Positions 26,086-34,171 of a stretch of DNA of 64,000 nt are shown here, piece by piece. The notes below the pieces were generated by a model. It did not search any database and had not been told where the DNA came from. It was given only the letters and a program-made list of their open reading frames with translations. Location of the stretch: assembly GCF_014203835.1 (NCBI RefSeq), contig NZ_JACHJW010000001.1, positions 682,001 to 746,000 of the forward strand, in the 5' to 3' direction. Within the stretch, counting starts at the first letter, position 1, and the number at the start of each line of letters is the position of its first letter. The stretch comes from Micromonospora polyrhachis (GTDB lineage: Bacteria; Actinomycetota; Actinomycetes; Mycobacteriales; Micromonosporaceae). A program made the translations under genes and the position numbers.

Positions 26086-26685
26086 TCAGTGCGTCGCCAG
26101 GTACGCCAGCACCTGGGCGACCACATCGATCCCTAGACCGAACTTCAGTGAGAGCCAGAACACAACGCCGACAAACAACAGCCCGACCGTGCCGATCACG
26201 AGTCGCACCGGCAACGACTGGCGGGTGACCCATCTGGTCCAGGCCCGAACGTTCTCCCGGGTGAAGGCGAGTAGCCGTTTGGCCCAGTGAAACTCCACCG
26301 CCCAGACGCCAAGCCCGGCGATGACGATCAACCAGCCCGGCCCGGGTAGCGGGATGAGGGCGACGCCGACGGCGACCACGAGCGCCCCCACGATCGCCAC
26401 GAGCGCCTTGAGCGTGATCCGCCCGGTCGGGTTGGCTCGGATGATCTCAAGTGTGGTCCGCAGCCGCTGCCGTCGGTTTCGCTGTTGGGCCTCGGCCACC
26501 GCCGTACCGCTGGCCGCCCCTTCCCCCAGGGGCGAACGCCGCCGGCCCTGCGCTGCGTAGTCGTCCTCTGGCACGCCACTACCCCGCTCCCCGCTCATGT
26601 TTCCCAGCTCCGCCGCAACCTCCTGAGCCGCTTCGGACGTCGAGACCCGAACGACTTGTTCCATTGAGGATGGATTCGGAACCAT
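26086..26685 (-). CDS. PGPGW-motif (TIGR02611-like) membrane protein
   Basis: About 199 residues. A charged, Gln/Arg-rich cytoplasmic N-terminal half is followed by two membrane segments around IPLPGPGWLIVIAGLGVWAVEF, the signature of the PGPGW/TIGR02611 family, then an amphipathic WAKRLLAF segment and a last helix. Function unknown. I choose ATG 26685, which has a G-rich ribosome site directly upstream, over the GTG at 26703. It is separated from the tRNA by 50 bp and diverges from ssgB. Confidence 0.82.
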   Translation of the reverse strand: MVPNPSSMEQVVRVSTSEAAQEVAAELGNMSGERGSGVPEDDYAAQGRRRSPLGEGAASGTAVAEAQQRNRRQRLRTTLEIIRANPTGRITLKALVAIVGALVVAVGVALIPLPGPGWLIVIAGLGVWAVEFHWAKRLLAFTRENVRAWTRWVTRQSLPVRLVIGTVGLLFVGVVFWLSLKFGLGIDVVAQVLAYLATH

Positions 26686-26915
26686 TTCGCCCCCCAGTGT
26701 CACCCTGGCCCGTCACTCGATGGGACGACTGGACGTTACCGGAGTGAGTCGACGACTGAACCACCCGAGCCCGGGCGGGATCACGCACTTGGGCGAAACC
26801 GGATACTCTACTCGAATTTTTGCATTCAAGCGGTGTTTCCGAATTCCTTCCCACCACCGGGTGAAGTCAGCGTATGGCGGAGCGTAGCCGGGAGTATCAC
26901 CTGAGTATGGGAAAA

Positions 26916-26935
26916 GCGGAACACGCGCGTTCCGC
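26916..26935. promoter_or_regulatory. Inverted repeat in the ssgB leader
   Basis: GCGGAAC (26916-26922) / GTTCCGC (26929-26935), perfect 7-bp arms with 6-nt spacer, ends 24 bp before the ssgB start. Could be an operator for a developmental regulator or a leader hairpin; which is unknown. Confidence 0.45.
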
Positions 26936-26959
26936 AGCGGTGCCGGGGGGAGAACGTCC

Positions 26960-27391
26960 ATGAGTGTCATCCGACCCACGACCGTCGAGGTCGAGACGTC
27001 GTTAAGGCTCGTCGCACCTGATGCCACCGCTCTGCCGGTGCGCGCCAGTCTGCGCTACGACCCTGCTGACCCGTATGCGGTCCATGTCCTATTTCACGCA
27101 GAATCAGCCGGCGGCGAGGCGGTGAGTTGGTCGTTCGCCCGCGAATTGCTCGTCACCGGGCTCGACGAGCCCGCCGGAATCGGCGACGTTCGGGTCTGGC
27201 CCTGGGCCACACCCCGCGGCGACTTCGTGGCACTTGCCCTCTCCTCACCGGATGGCAATGCGCTCTTCGAGGTGCCCCGTAGCGTCCTGGTCCGTTTCCT
27301 GCGACGCACCTACGTGGTGGTGCCTCGGGGCCGGGAAGCTGAGCACCTGGATGTCGACACCGCGGTCAACCGGCTGCTCGCCGGTCGCTGA
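26960..27391 (+). CDS. ssgB: SsgB-like sporulation/cell-division protein
   Basis: 143 residues, the typical SsgA-like protein length. The order VEVETSLRLVAP, VRASLRYDPADPYAVHVLFH, ARELLVTGLDEPAGIGDVRVWP, and a C-terminal FLRRTYVVVPRGREAEHLDVD matches SsgB. In Streptomyces, SsgB recruits FtsZ to future septa during sporulation-specific division; it is restricted to morphologically complex actinobacteria. ATG 26960 with a GGGGGGAGAA ribosome site. Monocistronic, with a strong terminator. Confidence 0.93.
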   Translation: MSVIRPTTVEVETSLRLVAPDATALPVRASLRYDPADPYAVHVLFHAESAGGEAVSWSFARELLVTGLDEPAGIGDVRVWPWATPRGDFVALALSSPDGNALFEVPRSVLVRFLRRTYVVVPRGREAEHLDVDTAVNRLLAGR

Positions 27392-27411
27392 CCGCCAACA
27401 AGAACAACAAC

Positions 27412-27448
27412 CGGCGCCGCGCGGACCTGCCGAGTCCGCGCGGCGCCG
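27412..27448 (+). terminator. Terminator after ssgB
   Basis: A perfect 15-bp stem, CGGCGCCGCGCGGAC (27412-27426) with its complement at 27434-27448, loop of 7 nt, 20 bp after the ssgB stop. Confidence 0.85.
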
Positions 27449-27584
27449 ACCCGCCCACATCCCCCTGGTACGCCCCGAGCGCCGTTGGCTGACCCGATCC
27501 GGTCGGCCAACGGCCGCTCTGGTTCGGGGCTGCCACGCGTCTGGTTCCGGGCGGACCATGCGATCCAGCGCCCGACGAAGCTGC

Positions 27585-28361
27585 TCAACCGTGTGTGGTG
27601 ATGCCGCCATCAACCGGGATGACGGTGCCAGTGAGGTAGGCACCGGCCCGGGACGCCAGGTAGATCGCCGTGCCGGCCATGTCGGCAGGACGACCGATTC
27701 GTCCCAGCGGCACCTGCTGAGCGATTGCAGCCCGGGTGGCCGGATCGTCCAGCGCGAAGGCCATCATCTTGCTGTCGAACGGGCCGGGCGCGATCGCGTT
27801 CACCGTGATGTGCTCTGGTGCGAGTTGATGGGCCAGCGTGCGGGTGAGCATATGGACCGCTGCTTTGGTAGCCGAATAGGCATAAACCTCCATCGCGGGA
27901 ACCCGAATTCCGTCGACGGAACCAATATTGATCACGCGGGCTGGATCCTCGGCGTCCGCCGCGACCCGCAGCGCGGGCAACAGTGCCGTGGTCAGCCGAA
28001 AGACCGCTTTGACATTGACCGCCCAGAGCTTGTCGAACGCGACCTCCGGATACGCCTCCAGCGGCGCACCCCAGGTGGCCCCGGCATTGTTCACCAGCAC
28101 GTCGAGTGCGGGCCCGTTCTCCCGTACCGCGTCGGTGAGACGATCCACTCCCTCCGTCGTCGACAGGTCCGCCGCAACCGAGATGCAGTTACCCACCGCC
28201 GACAGCTCCTCGGCTACGGCGGCACAGACATCCGCCTTCCGAGACGAGACGATCACGTCCGCGCCGGCTTCGACGAACCCTCGCGCGATCATCAGGCCGA
28301 TGCCGCGCGAGCCCCCCGTGACCAGTACCTTCTTGCCCTCCACCGCGAACAGCCCCGGCAT
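27585..28361 (-). CDS. Short-chain dehydrogenase/reductase (3-oxoacyl reductase-like)
   Basis: 258 residues. The cofactor motif is TGGSRGIGLMIA with SSRKADVC after strand 2 (Ser-Arg-Lys favours NADPH); NNAG, then INIGSVDG and YAYSATKAAVHML give the Asn-Ser-Tyr-Lys tetrad. APGPFDSKMM and a C-terminal GTVIPVDGGITTHG are typical. The substrate is unknown. ATG 28361 with GGAGAGG 6 nt upstream; the open frame upstream of it has no SDR sequence. Monocistronic. Confidence 0.9.
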   Translation of the reverse strand: MPGLFAVEGKKVLVTGGSRGIGLMIARGFVEAGADVIVSSRKADVCAAVAEELSAVGNCISVAADLSTTEGVDRLTDAVRENGPALDVLVNNAGATWGAPLEAYPEVAFDKLWAVNVKAVFRLTTALLPALRVAADAEDPARVINIGSVDGIRVPAMEVYAYSATKAAVHMLTRTLAHQLAPEHITVNAIAPGPFDSKMMAFALDDPATRAAIAQQVPLGRIGRPADMAGTAIYLASRAGAYLTGTVIPVDGGITTHG

Positions 28362-28628
28362 GGCCAACCTCTCCAGGAATCGTCTCCCTCGGCCCGACCG
28401 CACCGGCCGGTGCCAGCTCATGGTGGGCTGAACGTAGCCGCGACGATGACCGTCGACAAGCCGGAGCCTGTCCCGACCCTCGGGAGCCTTCCGGGCCGGA
28501 CAGTTCTCGACACGGTGGGCACGGGGCGGGGCAGCCGCCCTGGCTGCGTACCGGGGGAGTTTGGTGGGGCATCGATCCGGGCACTTCTCCGAGCACCCCC
28601 GGTTGACAGTCATGAAGGGAGCACAGCC

Positions 28629-28811
28629 ATGGGTCTGATGTTCCGCAAGCGCAAGAAGATCGGTCCACTGATCCTGAACTTCACCGAGAACGGCTTCTCC
28701 TCGTGGAGTGTGAAGTTGGGCCGCTGGTCCTGGAATTCCCGGGCTCGGGCTCATCGGGTCGACCTGCCCGGGCCGCTCTCCTGGAAGCAGGACAAGTCAC
28801 GGGCCCGGTGA
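28629..28811 (+). CDS. DUF4236 small protein
   Basis: 60 residues: MGLMFRKRKKIGPLILNFTENG, then SSWSVKLGRWSWN, a short basic protein that matches the DUF4236 pattern (FRKS.K.GP.R.N.S..G...S.G..G). Function unknown; members are small stand-alone proteins or N-terminal pieces of larger ones. ATG 28629 with GAAGGGAG upstream. It ends 11 bp from the convergent TcmP-like gene. Confidence 0.8.
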   Translation: MGLMFRKRKKIGPLILNFTENGFSSWSVKLGRWSWNSRARAHRVDLPGPLSWKQDKSRAR

Positions 28812-28822
28812 CTCCGGGACCT

Positions 28823-29755
28823 TCACGACCGGGCCGGCTGCTCCGGTGACCTCGATGCGATGATCACGTCACCGGCCAGCCGGCCCGATTGCGGCTCGCG
28901 AGTGATCAGTCCGGCGTCGAGCAGCCCGGTCAACGCGGTGAGCGCATCAGTCGCCCGGTAGATCGTCTCCGCTGCGGTGAACTGCCGTAGTTCGGTCACC
29001 GAACCCGCGCCGACCTCGGTGAGCCGGTCCAGTAGCGTCCGGCGCAGTGGTTCGAGGGGTGGCTCCGGAGAGATCGCCGCCGGCTCCCCCGCCGGATCGC
29101 GCGGATCGCGGTACCGCACCCCGGTAGTACCGTCCATGGCCCACATGGCCTCCTTGAACGCGTCGAGGCTGCGGCCCAGTGAGGTGGCGAAGACAAGCAG
29201 TCGCGTGGCCCCGACGTCGACCAGTTCGACCGCGGTCACCAGGGGAAAGCCGGCGTCGGCCAGGATCCGGCGGTAATCCAGCTCTGCCCGGGCCTGCGCG
29301 CCGAGCACCAGCAGCACCTCACCGGGACGTCCGGCGGCGGCCACGGCCGCGAGCGTGTCAGCGCTGGGTGCCGCGCCGACCGTGGCGTCCAGATAGGCCA
29401 GTACGGGTGCACCGGCCGCACCAGCCGCTCGGAGGGTCACCGGCATTCGTTCGAGGTCACCGGCGACGAGGTGCACGCCCACCTCGGCTGGCAGCTCGGC
29501 TTGGGCCGCGCCGACGCGTACGGTGAGATCTTCGTCCGGCGCGGCGAGCGCGACCACGGTGAGCTGGCGGCCCCGCAGCGCCCCGGCGAACCGGGCGAAG
29601 ACCCGGATCGTGGCTTCGGCGGTGCCCCGGTCGGATCCACCGTACGCCTGGGCGAACGTCGCCCGTCGGGATCGCCGCAGCGCCGTCGGAGTCCAGTGTT
29701 CGAGATGGCGGACGAGCAGGTCGCGCGGGACGGTGTTGATCGCTTCGACGGGCAT
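28823..29755 (-). CDS. Uncharacterised protein, possibly TcmP-like
   Basis: 310 residues, soluble. An N-terminal HLEHWTPTAL segment is followed by alternating strand and helix patterns (LTVVALAAPDEDL, VLAYLDATVG, EVLLVLGAQA) as in a Rossmann-like fold. TRLLVFATSLGRSLDAFKEAMWAMDG resembles the segment before the C-terminal winged helix of three-Cys-motif partner (TcmP) proteins, and the tail VTELRQFTAAETIYRATDALTALTGLLDAGLI looks like such a winged helix. No Cys-motif partner gene lies nearby. The similarity is from memory and weak. Confidence 0.65.
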   Translation of the reverse strand: MPVEAINTVPRDLLVRHLEHWTPTALRRSRRATFAQAYGGSDRGTAEATIRVFARFAGALRGRQLTVVALAAPDEDLTVRVGAAQAELPAEVGVHLVAGDLERMPVTLRAAGAAGAPVLAYLDATVGAAPSADTLAAVAAAGRPGEVLLVLGAQARAELDYRRILADAGFPLVTAVELVDVGATRLLVFATSLGRSLDAFKEAMWAMDGTTGVRYRDPRDPAGEPAAISPEPPLEPLRRTLLDRLTEVGAGSVTELRQFTAAETIYRATDALTALTGLLDAGLITREPQSGRLAGDVIIASRSPEQPARS

Positions 29756-29884
29756 GCTGTGGTTCTACCCTGGGTCGACGCCGTGTGTCACATCAGCTGA
29801 CGAATCACAGCGGGTCGCACCAGCCGGGAACGGCTCCGGGTCACACCAGTTACCAACGGCACACCAGTTGCCAACGACGCCGGG

Positions 29885-30406
29885 TCAGACCGGCCGGGAG
29901 ATGCCGACACCGCCCCGGGTCTGGCCGCCGTAGCGCTGCTTCTCCCGGGCCAGATCGAGCCGACCGATCCGTTTGCGGGCGGCCAGCGCCTGCTCGTCGA
30001 GTTCGTCGGCCGGGACCAGCCAGACGATCTCGAACTCCAGACCGTCCGGGTCGTGACCGTAGAGGCTCTTGGTGGTGCCATGGTCCGAGCTGCCGGAAAG
30101 GGCACCGGCCTCGGCCAGGCGATCGGCCAGCGCCGCCAGATCGTCCAGGGTGTCGACCTCCCAGGCGAGGTGGTAGAGGCCAACGCTGGTCCGGCCGGCT
30201 CCGGACGGGCCGGCGGCGGCACCGAGCTCGAACAGACCAAGGTCGTGATCGTTGGTCGAATCGGGTGCCTGGAGGAAGGCGGCACCGGTGAAGTTGTCCG
30301 GTGTCATCGGGATCAGCCGGAAGCCCAGGACGTCCCGATAGAACGCGATGCTCCGGGCAAGGTCGCGGACGAAGAGCACAGCGTGGTTGAGGCGGTGGAT
30401 ACCCAT
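29885..30406 (-). CDS. Glyoxalase/VOC-family protein (catechol dioxygenase-like)
   Basis: About 173 residues. The two beta-alpha-beta-beta-beta modules read HRLNHAVLFVRDLARSIAFYRDVLGFRLI and LYHLAWEVDTLDDLAALADRL; likely metal ligands are His in LNHAV, His in LYHLAW and Glu in DGLEFEIVW. The pattern is close to extradiol-type VOC enzymes. ATG 30406 chosen because the VOC fold begins there; the longer open frame upstream runs antisense to marR. It diverges from a MarR gene with an operator-like repeat between. Confidence 0.88.
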   Translation of the reverse strand: MGIHRLNHAVLFVRDLARSIAFYRDVLGFRLIPMTPDNFTGAAFLQAPDSTNDHDLGLFELGAAAGPSGAGRTSVGLYHLAWEVDTLDDLAALADRLAEAGALSGSSDHGTTKSLYGHDPDGLEFEIVWLVPADELDEQALAARKRIGRLDLAREKQRYGGQTRGGVGISRPV

Positions 30407-30429
30407 GCCGACTACGGTAGCGCAGATAA

Positions 30430-30441
30430 TTGAGCGTTCAA
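30430..30441. promoter_or_regulatory. MarR-type operator candidate
   Basis: TTGAGCGTTCAA (arms TTGA/TCAA, core close to the MarR consensus TTGAACGTTCAA) lies in the 45-bp spacer between the VOC and marR genes. Likely controls both. Confidence 0.65.
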
Positions 30442-30451
30442 CTACCTGGTT

Positions 30452-30928
30452 ATGATGGCAGACATGACGCGCTGGCTCGATGCCGACGAACAACGCACCT
30501 GGCGGGCGTTCCTGGCCGCGTCCCGGGCCCTGATGGACAGCCTCGACCGAGAGCTGCAACGGGACGCGGGGATGCCACACGCCTACTACGAGATTCTGGT
30601 CCGCCTCTCCGAGAGCACCGACCGGCAGCTCCGGATGAGCGACCTCGCCGAGTCGACCAACTCCTCCCGCAGCCGGCTCTCGCACGCCATCGCTCGGCTG
30701 GAGGAGGCGGGCTGGGTCCGGCGTGAGAGTTGCCCCAGCGACCGCCGGGGCGCGTTCGCCGTACTCACCGATCAGGGCTTCGAGGTGCTCGCCGCCGCCG
30801 CGCCCGGCCACGTCGAAGGAGTCCGTCGACACCTGTTCGACCAGCTCAGCCCCGCTCAGGTCGACCAACTCCGGCAGATCAGTGAGACATTGATGGACCA
30901 TCTCGCCGCTGATCGACCGACATCATGA
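30452..30928 (+). CDS. MarR-family transcriptional regulator
   Basis: 158 residues. The winged helix is LRMSDLAESTNSSRSRLSHAIARLEEAGWVRRESCPSDRRGAFAVLTDQG, the MarR signature. Starts at 30452, 30455 or 30464 are possible (MMADMTRW); none has a good ribosome site, so the message may be nearly leaderless. Diverges from the VOC enzyme gene and probably regulates it in response to an aromatic ligand. Confidence 0.9.
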   Translation: MMADMTRWLDADEQRTWRAFLAASRALMDSLDRELQRDAGMPHAYYEILVRLSESTDRQLRMSDLAESTNSSRSRLSHAIARLEEAGWVRRESCPSDRRGAFAVLTDQGFEVLAAAAPGHVEGVRRHLFDQLSPAQVDQLRQISETLMDHLAADRPTS

Positions 30929-30986
30929 CCAAATCGCGACTCAACGTCCCCTTGTACTGACCGTCGCCGGGCACGCACGATGAGGC

Positions 30987-32573
30987 GTGTCTTCCGGCCT
31001 CGACGACCTTCTCGCCCAGGCGCACGACCTCGTAGCCGCCGGCGATCTGGCCGGTGCCCAGGAGCTGCTCGGTGACGCGCTGAGCAATGCCGATCCTCGG
31101 CCCGGTCATGCCTCCCCCGACCTGGCCGAGGCGGCCAGCCTCCAGGCCAGGGTGTTGGTGACCCTTGGCGAACCGCACTCCGCCCGGGGATGGGCGGCAT
31201 TCGCGTACGCGGCAGCCACCCGGCTGTACGGGCCTTCCGACCAACGAACGGTTGCCGCGGCGGCGACCCTGGCCGCCGTACTCCACCGGGTCGGCAACTA
31301 CGCGCGGGCCGCCCGCCTCTACCAGGACGTGATCATCGAGCTGACCGCGACCGACGGTCCCGAATCACTCCGGGTCCTCGCCGCGCACGCCGACCTGGCC
31401 ACCGTCGAGTACGCCCAGGGCGAGTGCGAAGTGGCCCGGGAGCGAATGGCCGACGCGTGGGAGATGCACCGCGAGGTGTACGGCGACGCCCACCTCAGCG
31501 GCATCAAGATGCTGGCCCGGCTCGGTGCCATGCAGCGGGACTGCGGACACTTCACCGAGGCCCACGAGCACCTCGCCCTGGCTCGGGAACTGTGCCGTAC
31601 CGGTCTGCCGGCCGACCATCCGCTCGCGATCCAGGTGGCCGCGCTGGCCAGAGCCGCCGCCAACCCGGACCATGTCTGTGCCGAACCCACCCCCGCAGCA
31701 ACGGTCCCGACGCCCCGGGTCTCCCCTGACGACTCGACCGACTGGTCGACGGACGAGCCGAGGCACTACGACGGCGCGGGACATGACAGCCCGGACCGCG
31801 ACACCTTCGCTGAGCCGGCCGTCACCACCTCGACGATGCGACCCGGCCTGGCGGCCGAGGCCGGGTCTGTCGCTGGGTCCCGGGCGGTCCCTGAGGCCGA
31901 GCCGCCGGTCGAGCCGACCCTGCCGCCGGGCGTACCGCCGCTGGTTGGCGGCGATCCCGCCGGCGTACCGCCGCTGGTCGGCGACCCGACGGGCGACTAT
32001 CCGCCATCGACGCGATCCAACGACGGTCAGCGCGGTTCCGACGGGGTGTATCGGGTGCGTAACCTGCCCGAGGTTCGCCGGACAACCCTGCCCGTGACGA
32101 TCCCGCGCCCCCCGCAGCCGCCATCGCGCCGGAGACTGTCGATCGTCCTCGCCGGCCTGACGGTCGTAGTGCTCGGCGCGGCGGCCGTCATCGCGGGCTT
32201 CACCCTGGTCGACGACGCGGAGTCGGAGCCAACCGGTCCGGCGGCCAGCACCCCGCCCCCGGGGCCGGGGCCCACCGACCGAGCCGCCGCCCCACCCAGC
32301 GGCGTGGCGCTCCGAGACAACCGAGACAACGTGCTGCTGACCTGGATCTATCCGCCGGGTAGCGAGGGACCGGTGATCGTGTCCGGTAGCCGGGCCGGCC
32401 AGGAAACCCGGGCGTTCAAGGAGTTACCGGCCGGCAGCACCAGCTACACCGTCCCCAACCTGAGCCGAAGCAACAACTACTGCTTCACCATCACCATCGT
32501 CTACTCGGTGGATGTGGTGGCCCGGTCCGAATCGGTCTGCACCAGCCGGGCGGCTGGCTCGCCCACGGACTGA
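30987..32573 (+). CDS. TPR / single-pass membrane / FN3-like protein
   Basis: 528 residues, GTG start. The N-terminal 230 residues are TPR-like helices (ARLYQDVIIELTATDGPESL, LATVEYAQGECEVARERMADAWEMH, HFTEAHEHLALARELCRTGLP). A long acidic, Pro-rich linker with repeated VPPLVGGDP/VPPLVGDP follows. One membrane helix near residue 390 (LSIVLAGLTVVVLGAAAVIAGF) leads to an extracellular FN3-like domain (PSGVALRDNRDNVLLTWIYPPG). So TPRs are cytoplasmic and the C-terminus is outside. Role unknown; it may link intracellular partners to the envelope. Its last 73 bp overlap the end of the convergent histidine kinase. Confidence 0.8.
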   Translation: MSSGLDDLLAQAHDLVAAGDLAGAQELLGDALSNADPRPGHASPDLAEAASLQARVLVTLGEPHSARGWAAFAYAAATRLYGPSDQRTVAAAATLAAVLHRVGNYARAARLYQDVIIELTATDGPESLRVLAAHADLATVEYAQGECEVARERMADAWEMHREVYGDAHLSGIKMLARLGAMQRDCGHFTEAHEHLALARELCRTGLPADHPLAIQVAALARAAANPDHVCAEPTPAATVPTPRVSPDDSTDWSTDEPRHYDGAGHDSPDRDTFAEPAVTTSTMRPGLAAEAGSVAGSRAVPEAEPPVEPTLPPGVPPLVGGDPAGVPPLVGDPTGDYPPSTRSNDGQRGSDGVYRVRNLPEVRRTTLPVTIPRPPQPPSRRRLSIVLAGLTVVVLGAAAVIAGFTLVDDAESEPTGPAASTPPPGPGPTDRAAAPPSGVALRDNRDNVLLTWIYPPGSEGPVIVSGSRAGQETRAFKELPAGSTSYTVPNLSRSNNYCFTITIVYSVDVVARSESVCTSRAAGSPTD

Positions 32574-34171
32574 CCGGCCTCGCCCAGGAGCTGACCGGGT
32601 TCACCCGTGCCCGGAGCCGGCCCGGTTACCGTCGAACGGCTCGTCCCACTCGCCGTCGAACGGCCCAGATCGCTCGATACCGAACGGCCCAGATCGCTCG
32701 CCGTCGAACGGCCCAGATCGCTCGATACCGAACGGCCCAGATCGCTCGGTGCCGGATGGGCCGGCAACCGTACCTGGACGCGCAGGCCGGGGTGGGCGTC
32801 CGACAGCTCCACCGTGCCGCCCTGGCGGCGGACCAGGTCCCGCACGATGGCCAGGCCCAGGCCGGAGCCGCCGGCGTCCCGCGCCCGCGCATCGTCCAGG
32901 CGGGTGAACCGGTCGAACACCCGCTCCCGGTCCTCGGCCGGGATGCCCGGCCCGTCGTCGGTCACGGTCACCACGTGGTACGTCGAATCACCCCGCACCG
33001 CATCGGTGGCGTGCAACGTCACCTCGCCACGGGCATGACGTACCGCGTTGTCCAGCAGGTTCGCCACCACCCGGGCCAGCGCGTCCCGCTCCCCCACCGT
33101 CCACAACGGATGACTGGGGGGCACCACCCCGACCGGGGGCGAGGGGTAACGGTCGGCGACCGCGACCAGCAACTCGCCCAACTCAACCAGCCCACTCGCC
33201 GCCCGGTGCCCCGAACCGGCGTCGTCCGCGCGGGCGAGCAGGAGCAGATCGTCGACGAGACGGCTCAGCCGTACGGTGTCGACAAGCAGGTCCTCGGCTA
33301 CCGCCGACCAGTCGGTACGCGTACCGAGCCGCTGGGCGACCTCCAGCTGGGTCCGCATGTTCGCCAGCGGGCTGCGTAGCTCGTGGGCGGCGTCGGCGAC
33401 GAAGGCCCGCTGCCGGGTACGGGCCGACTCCAGCCGGTCCAGCATGCCGTTGAGGGTCACCGCCAGCCGATGGATCTCGTCCCGGGAGTCCGGCACCGGC
33501 AGCCGGCCGCCCCGGGCACTGCCGGTGATCTCCTCCGCCCCGGTCCGCAGCGCCTCGACCGGCCGCAGGGTCGCCCCGACCACCCGCCAGGCCACCGTGG
33601 CGAGCGCCGCCACCAGCAGTGGAAAACTGATCAGCAGGATGGTCCGGACCATGTGCACGCTGTGCTTGACGTCCGCCATCGACTTGGCCACCAGCACGGT
33701 CTGCGGGTCATCCGCCGGACCGGCGGGCACGGCCACCACCCGTACGGGGCCGTTCATCCCGACTCGCTGACCGGAGAGGAACAGCCCGCCCCGGTCGCGG
33801 ACCCGGGACAGCTCCGTCGGATTGAGCATCGGCACCAGCCGGTCGGCATCGATCGAGGCGGCCCTAATCCGGTTCCGATCGTCGACCACCTGGACCCGTA
33901 CGTCACCGCCGGCCACCGGTAACGGATCGGGCAGGGCTTGGGCACCGGCCAGTCGTGCCACCGCGTCGGCGGTCTTGAACGCTTCGGTGTCCACGGTGCG
34001 TTGCAGCGCGTAACCCAGCGCGCCGATCAGCACCGCCCCGCCGACCGCCAGCCCGACAGTCAGCCCCACCACGGTGAGGATCATGAGCCGCGCGCGCAGG
34101 CCCTTCGTCAGGAAGAGCCTCTTCCTGACGCTTCTTGCAGTTGACGGGGCCCTTCCCCACCTCCGGGTCAT
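32501..34171 (-). CDS. Two-component sensor histidine kinase
   Basis: 556 residues. TM1 (LMILTVVGLTVGLAVGGAVLI), an extracellular sensor domain of about 90 residues, TM2 (TILLISFPLLVAALATVAW), HAMP (RPVEALRTGAEEI), a HisKA box FVADAAHELRSPLANMRTQLE with the phosphorylated His, and HATPase motifs (DNAVRHA, DDGPGIP, GSGLGLAIV). The C-terminus is extended by about 90 low-complexity residues with an 8-residue repeat (SDLGRSVS/SDLGRSTA). The first 28 residues include an inverted-repeat element (34107-34131). Its ATG overlaps the response-regulator stop (ATGA). Phosphorylates the adjacent regulator; signal unknown. Confidence 0.93.
   Translation of the reverse strand: MTRRWGRAPSTARSVRKRLFLTKGLRARLMILTVVGLTVGLAVGGAVLIGALGYALQRTVDTEAFKTADAVARLAGAQALPDPLPVAGGDVRVQVVDDRNRIRAASIDADRLVPMLNPTELSRVRDRGGLFLSGQRVGMNGPVRVVAVPAGPADDPQTVLVAKSMADVKHSVHMVRTILLISFPLLVAALATVAWRVVGATLRPVEALRTGAEEITGSARGGRLPVPDSRDEIHRLAVTLNGMLDRLESARTRQRAFVADAAHELRSPLANMRTQLEVAQRLGTRTDWSAVAEDLLVDTVRLSRLVDDLLLLARADDAGSGHRAASGLVELGELLVAVADRYPSPPVGVVPPSHPLWTVGERDALARVVANLLDNAVRHARGEVTLHATDAVRGDSTYHVVTVTDDGPGIPAEDRERVFDRFTRLDDARARDAGGSGLGLAIVRDLVRRQGGTVELSDAHPGLRVQVRLPAHPAPSDLGRSVSSDLGRSTASDLGRSVSSDLGRSTASGTSRSTVTGPAPGTGEPGQLLGEAGQSVGEPAARLVQTDSDRATTSTE
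32633..32752. repeat. 24-bp tandem repeat in the histidine kinase tail
   Basis: Four 24-bp units (32657-32680, 32681-32704, 32705-32728, 32729-32752) share CGAACGGCCCAGATCGCTCG and alternate in their last four bases; a degenerate fifth unit precedes at 32633-32656. Being a multiple of three, the array encodes an octapeptide repeat in the kinase C-terminus and can change copy number without frameshift. Confidence 0.93.
34107..34131. repeat. Perfect inverted repeat inside the kinase N-terminus
   Basis: CGTCAGGAAGAG (34107-34118) and CTCTTCCTGACG (34120-34131) form 12-bp perfect arms with a single central base. On the minus strand it encodes SVRKRLFLTK just before the first membrane helix, and is preceded by GGAAGGGCCCCGTCAACTGC. 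It resembles GGAAGG...CCTTCC elements that I recall as dispersed in Micromonospora genomes. Confidence 0.75.
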
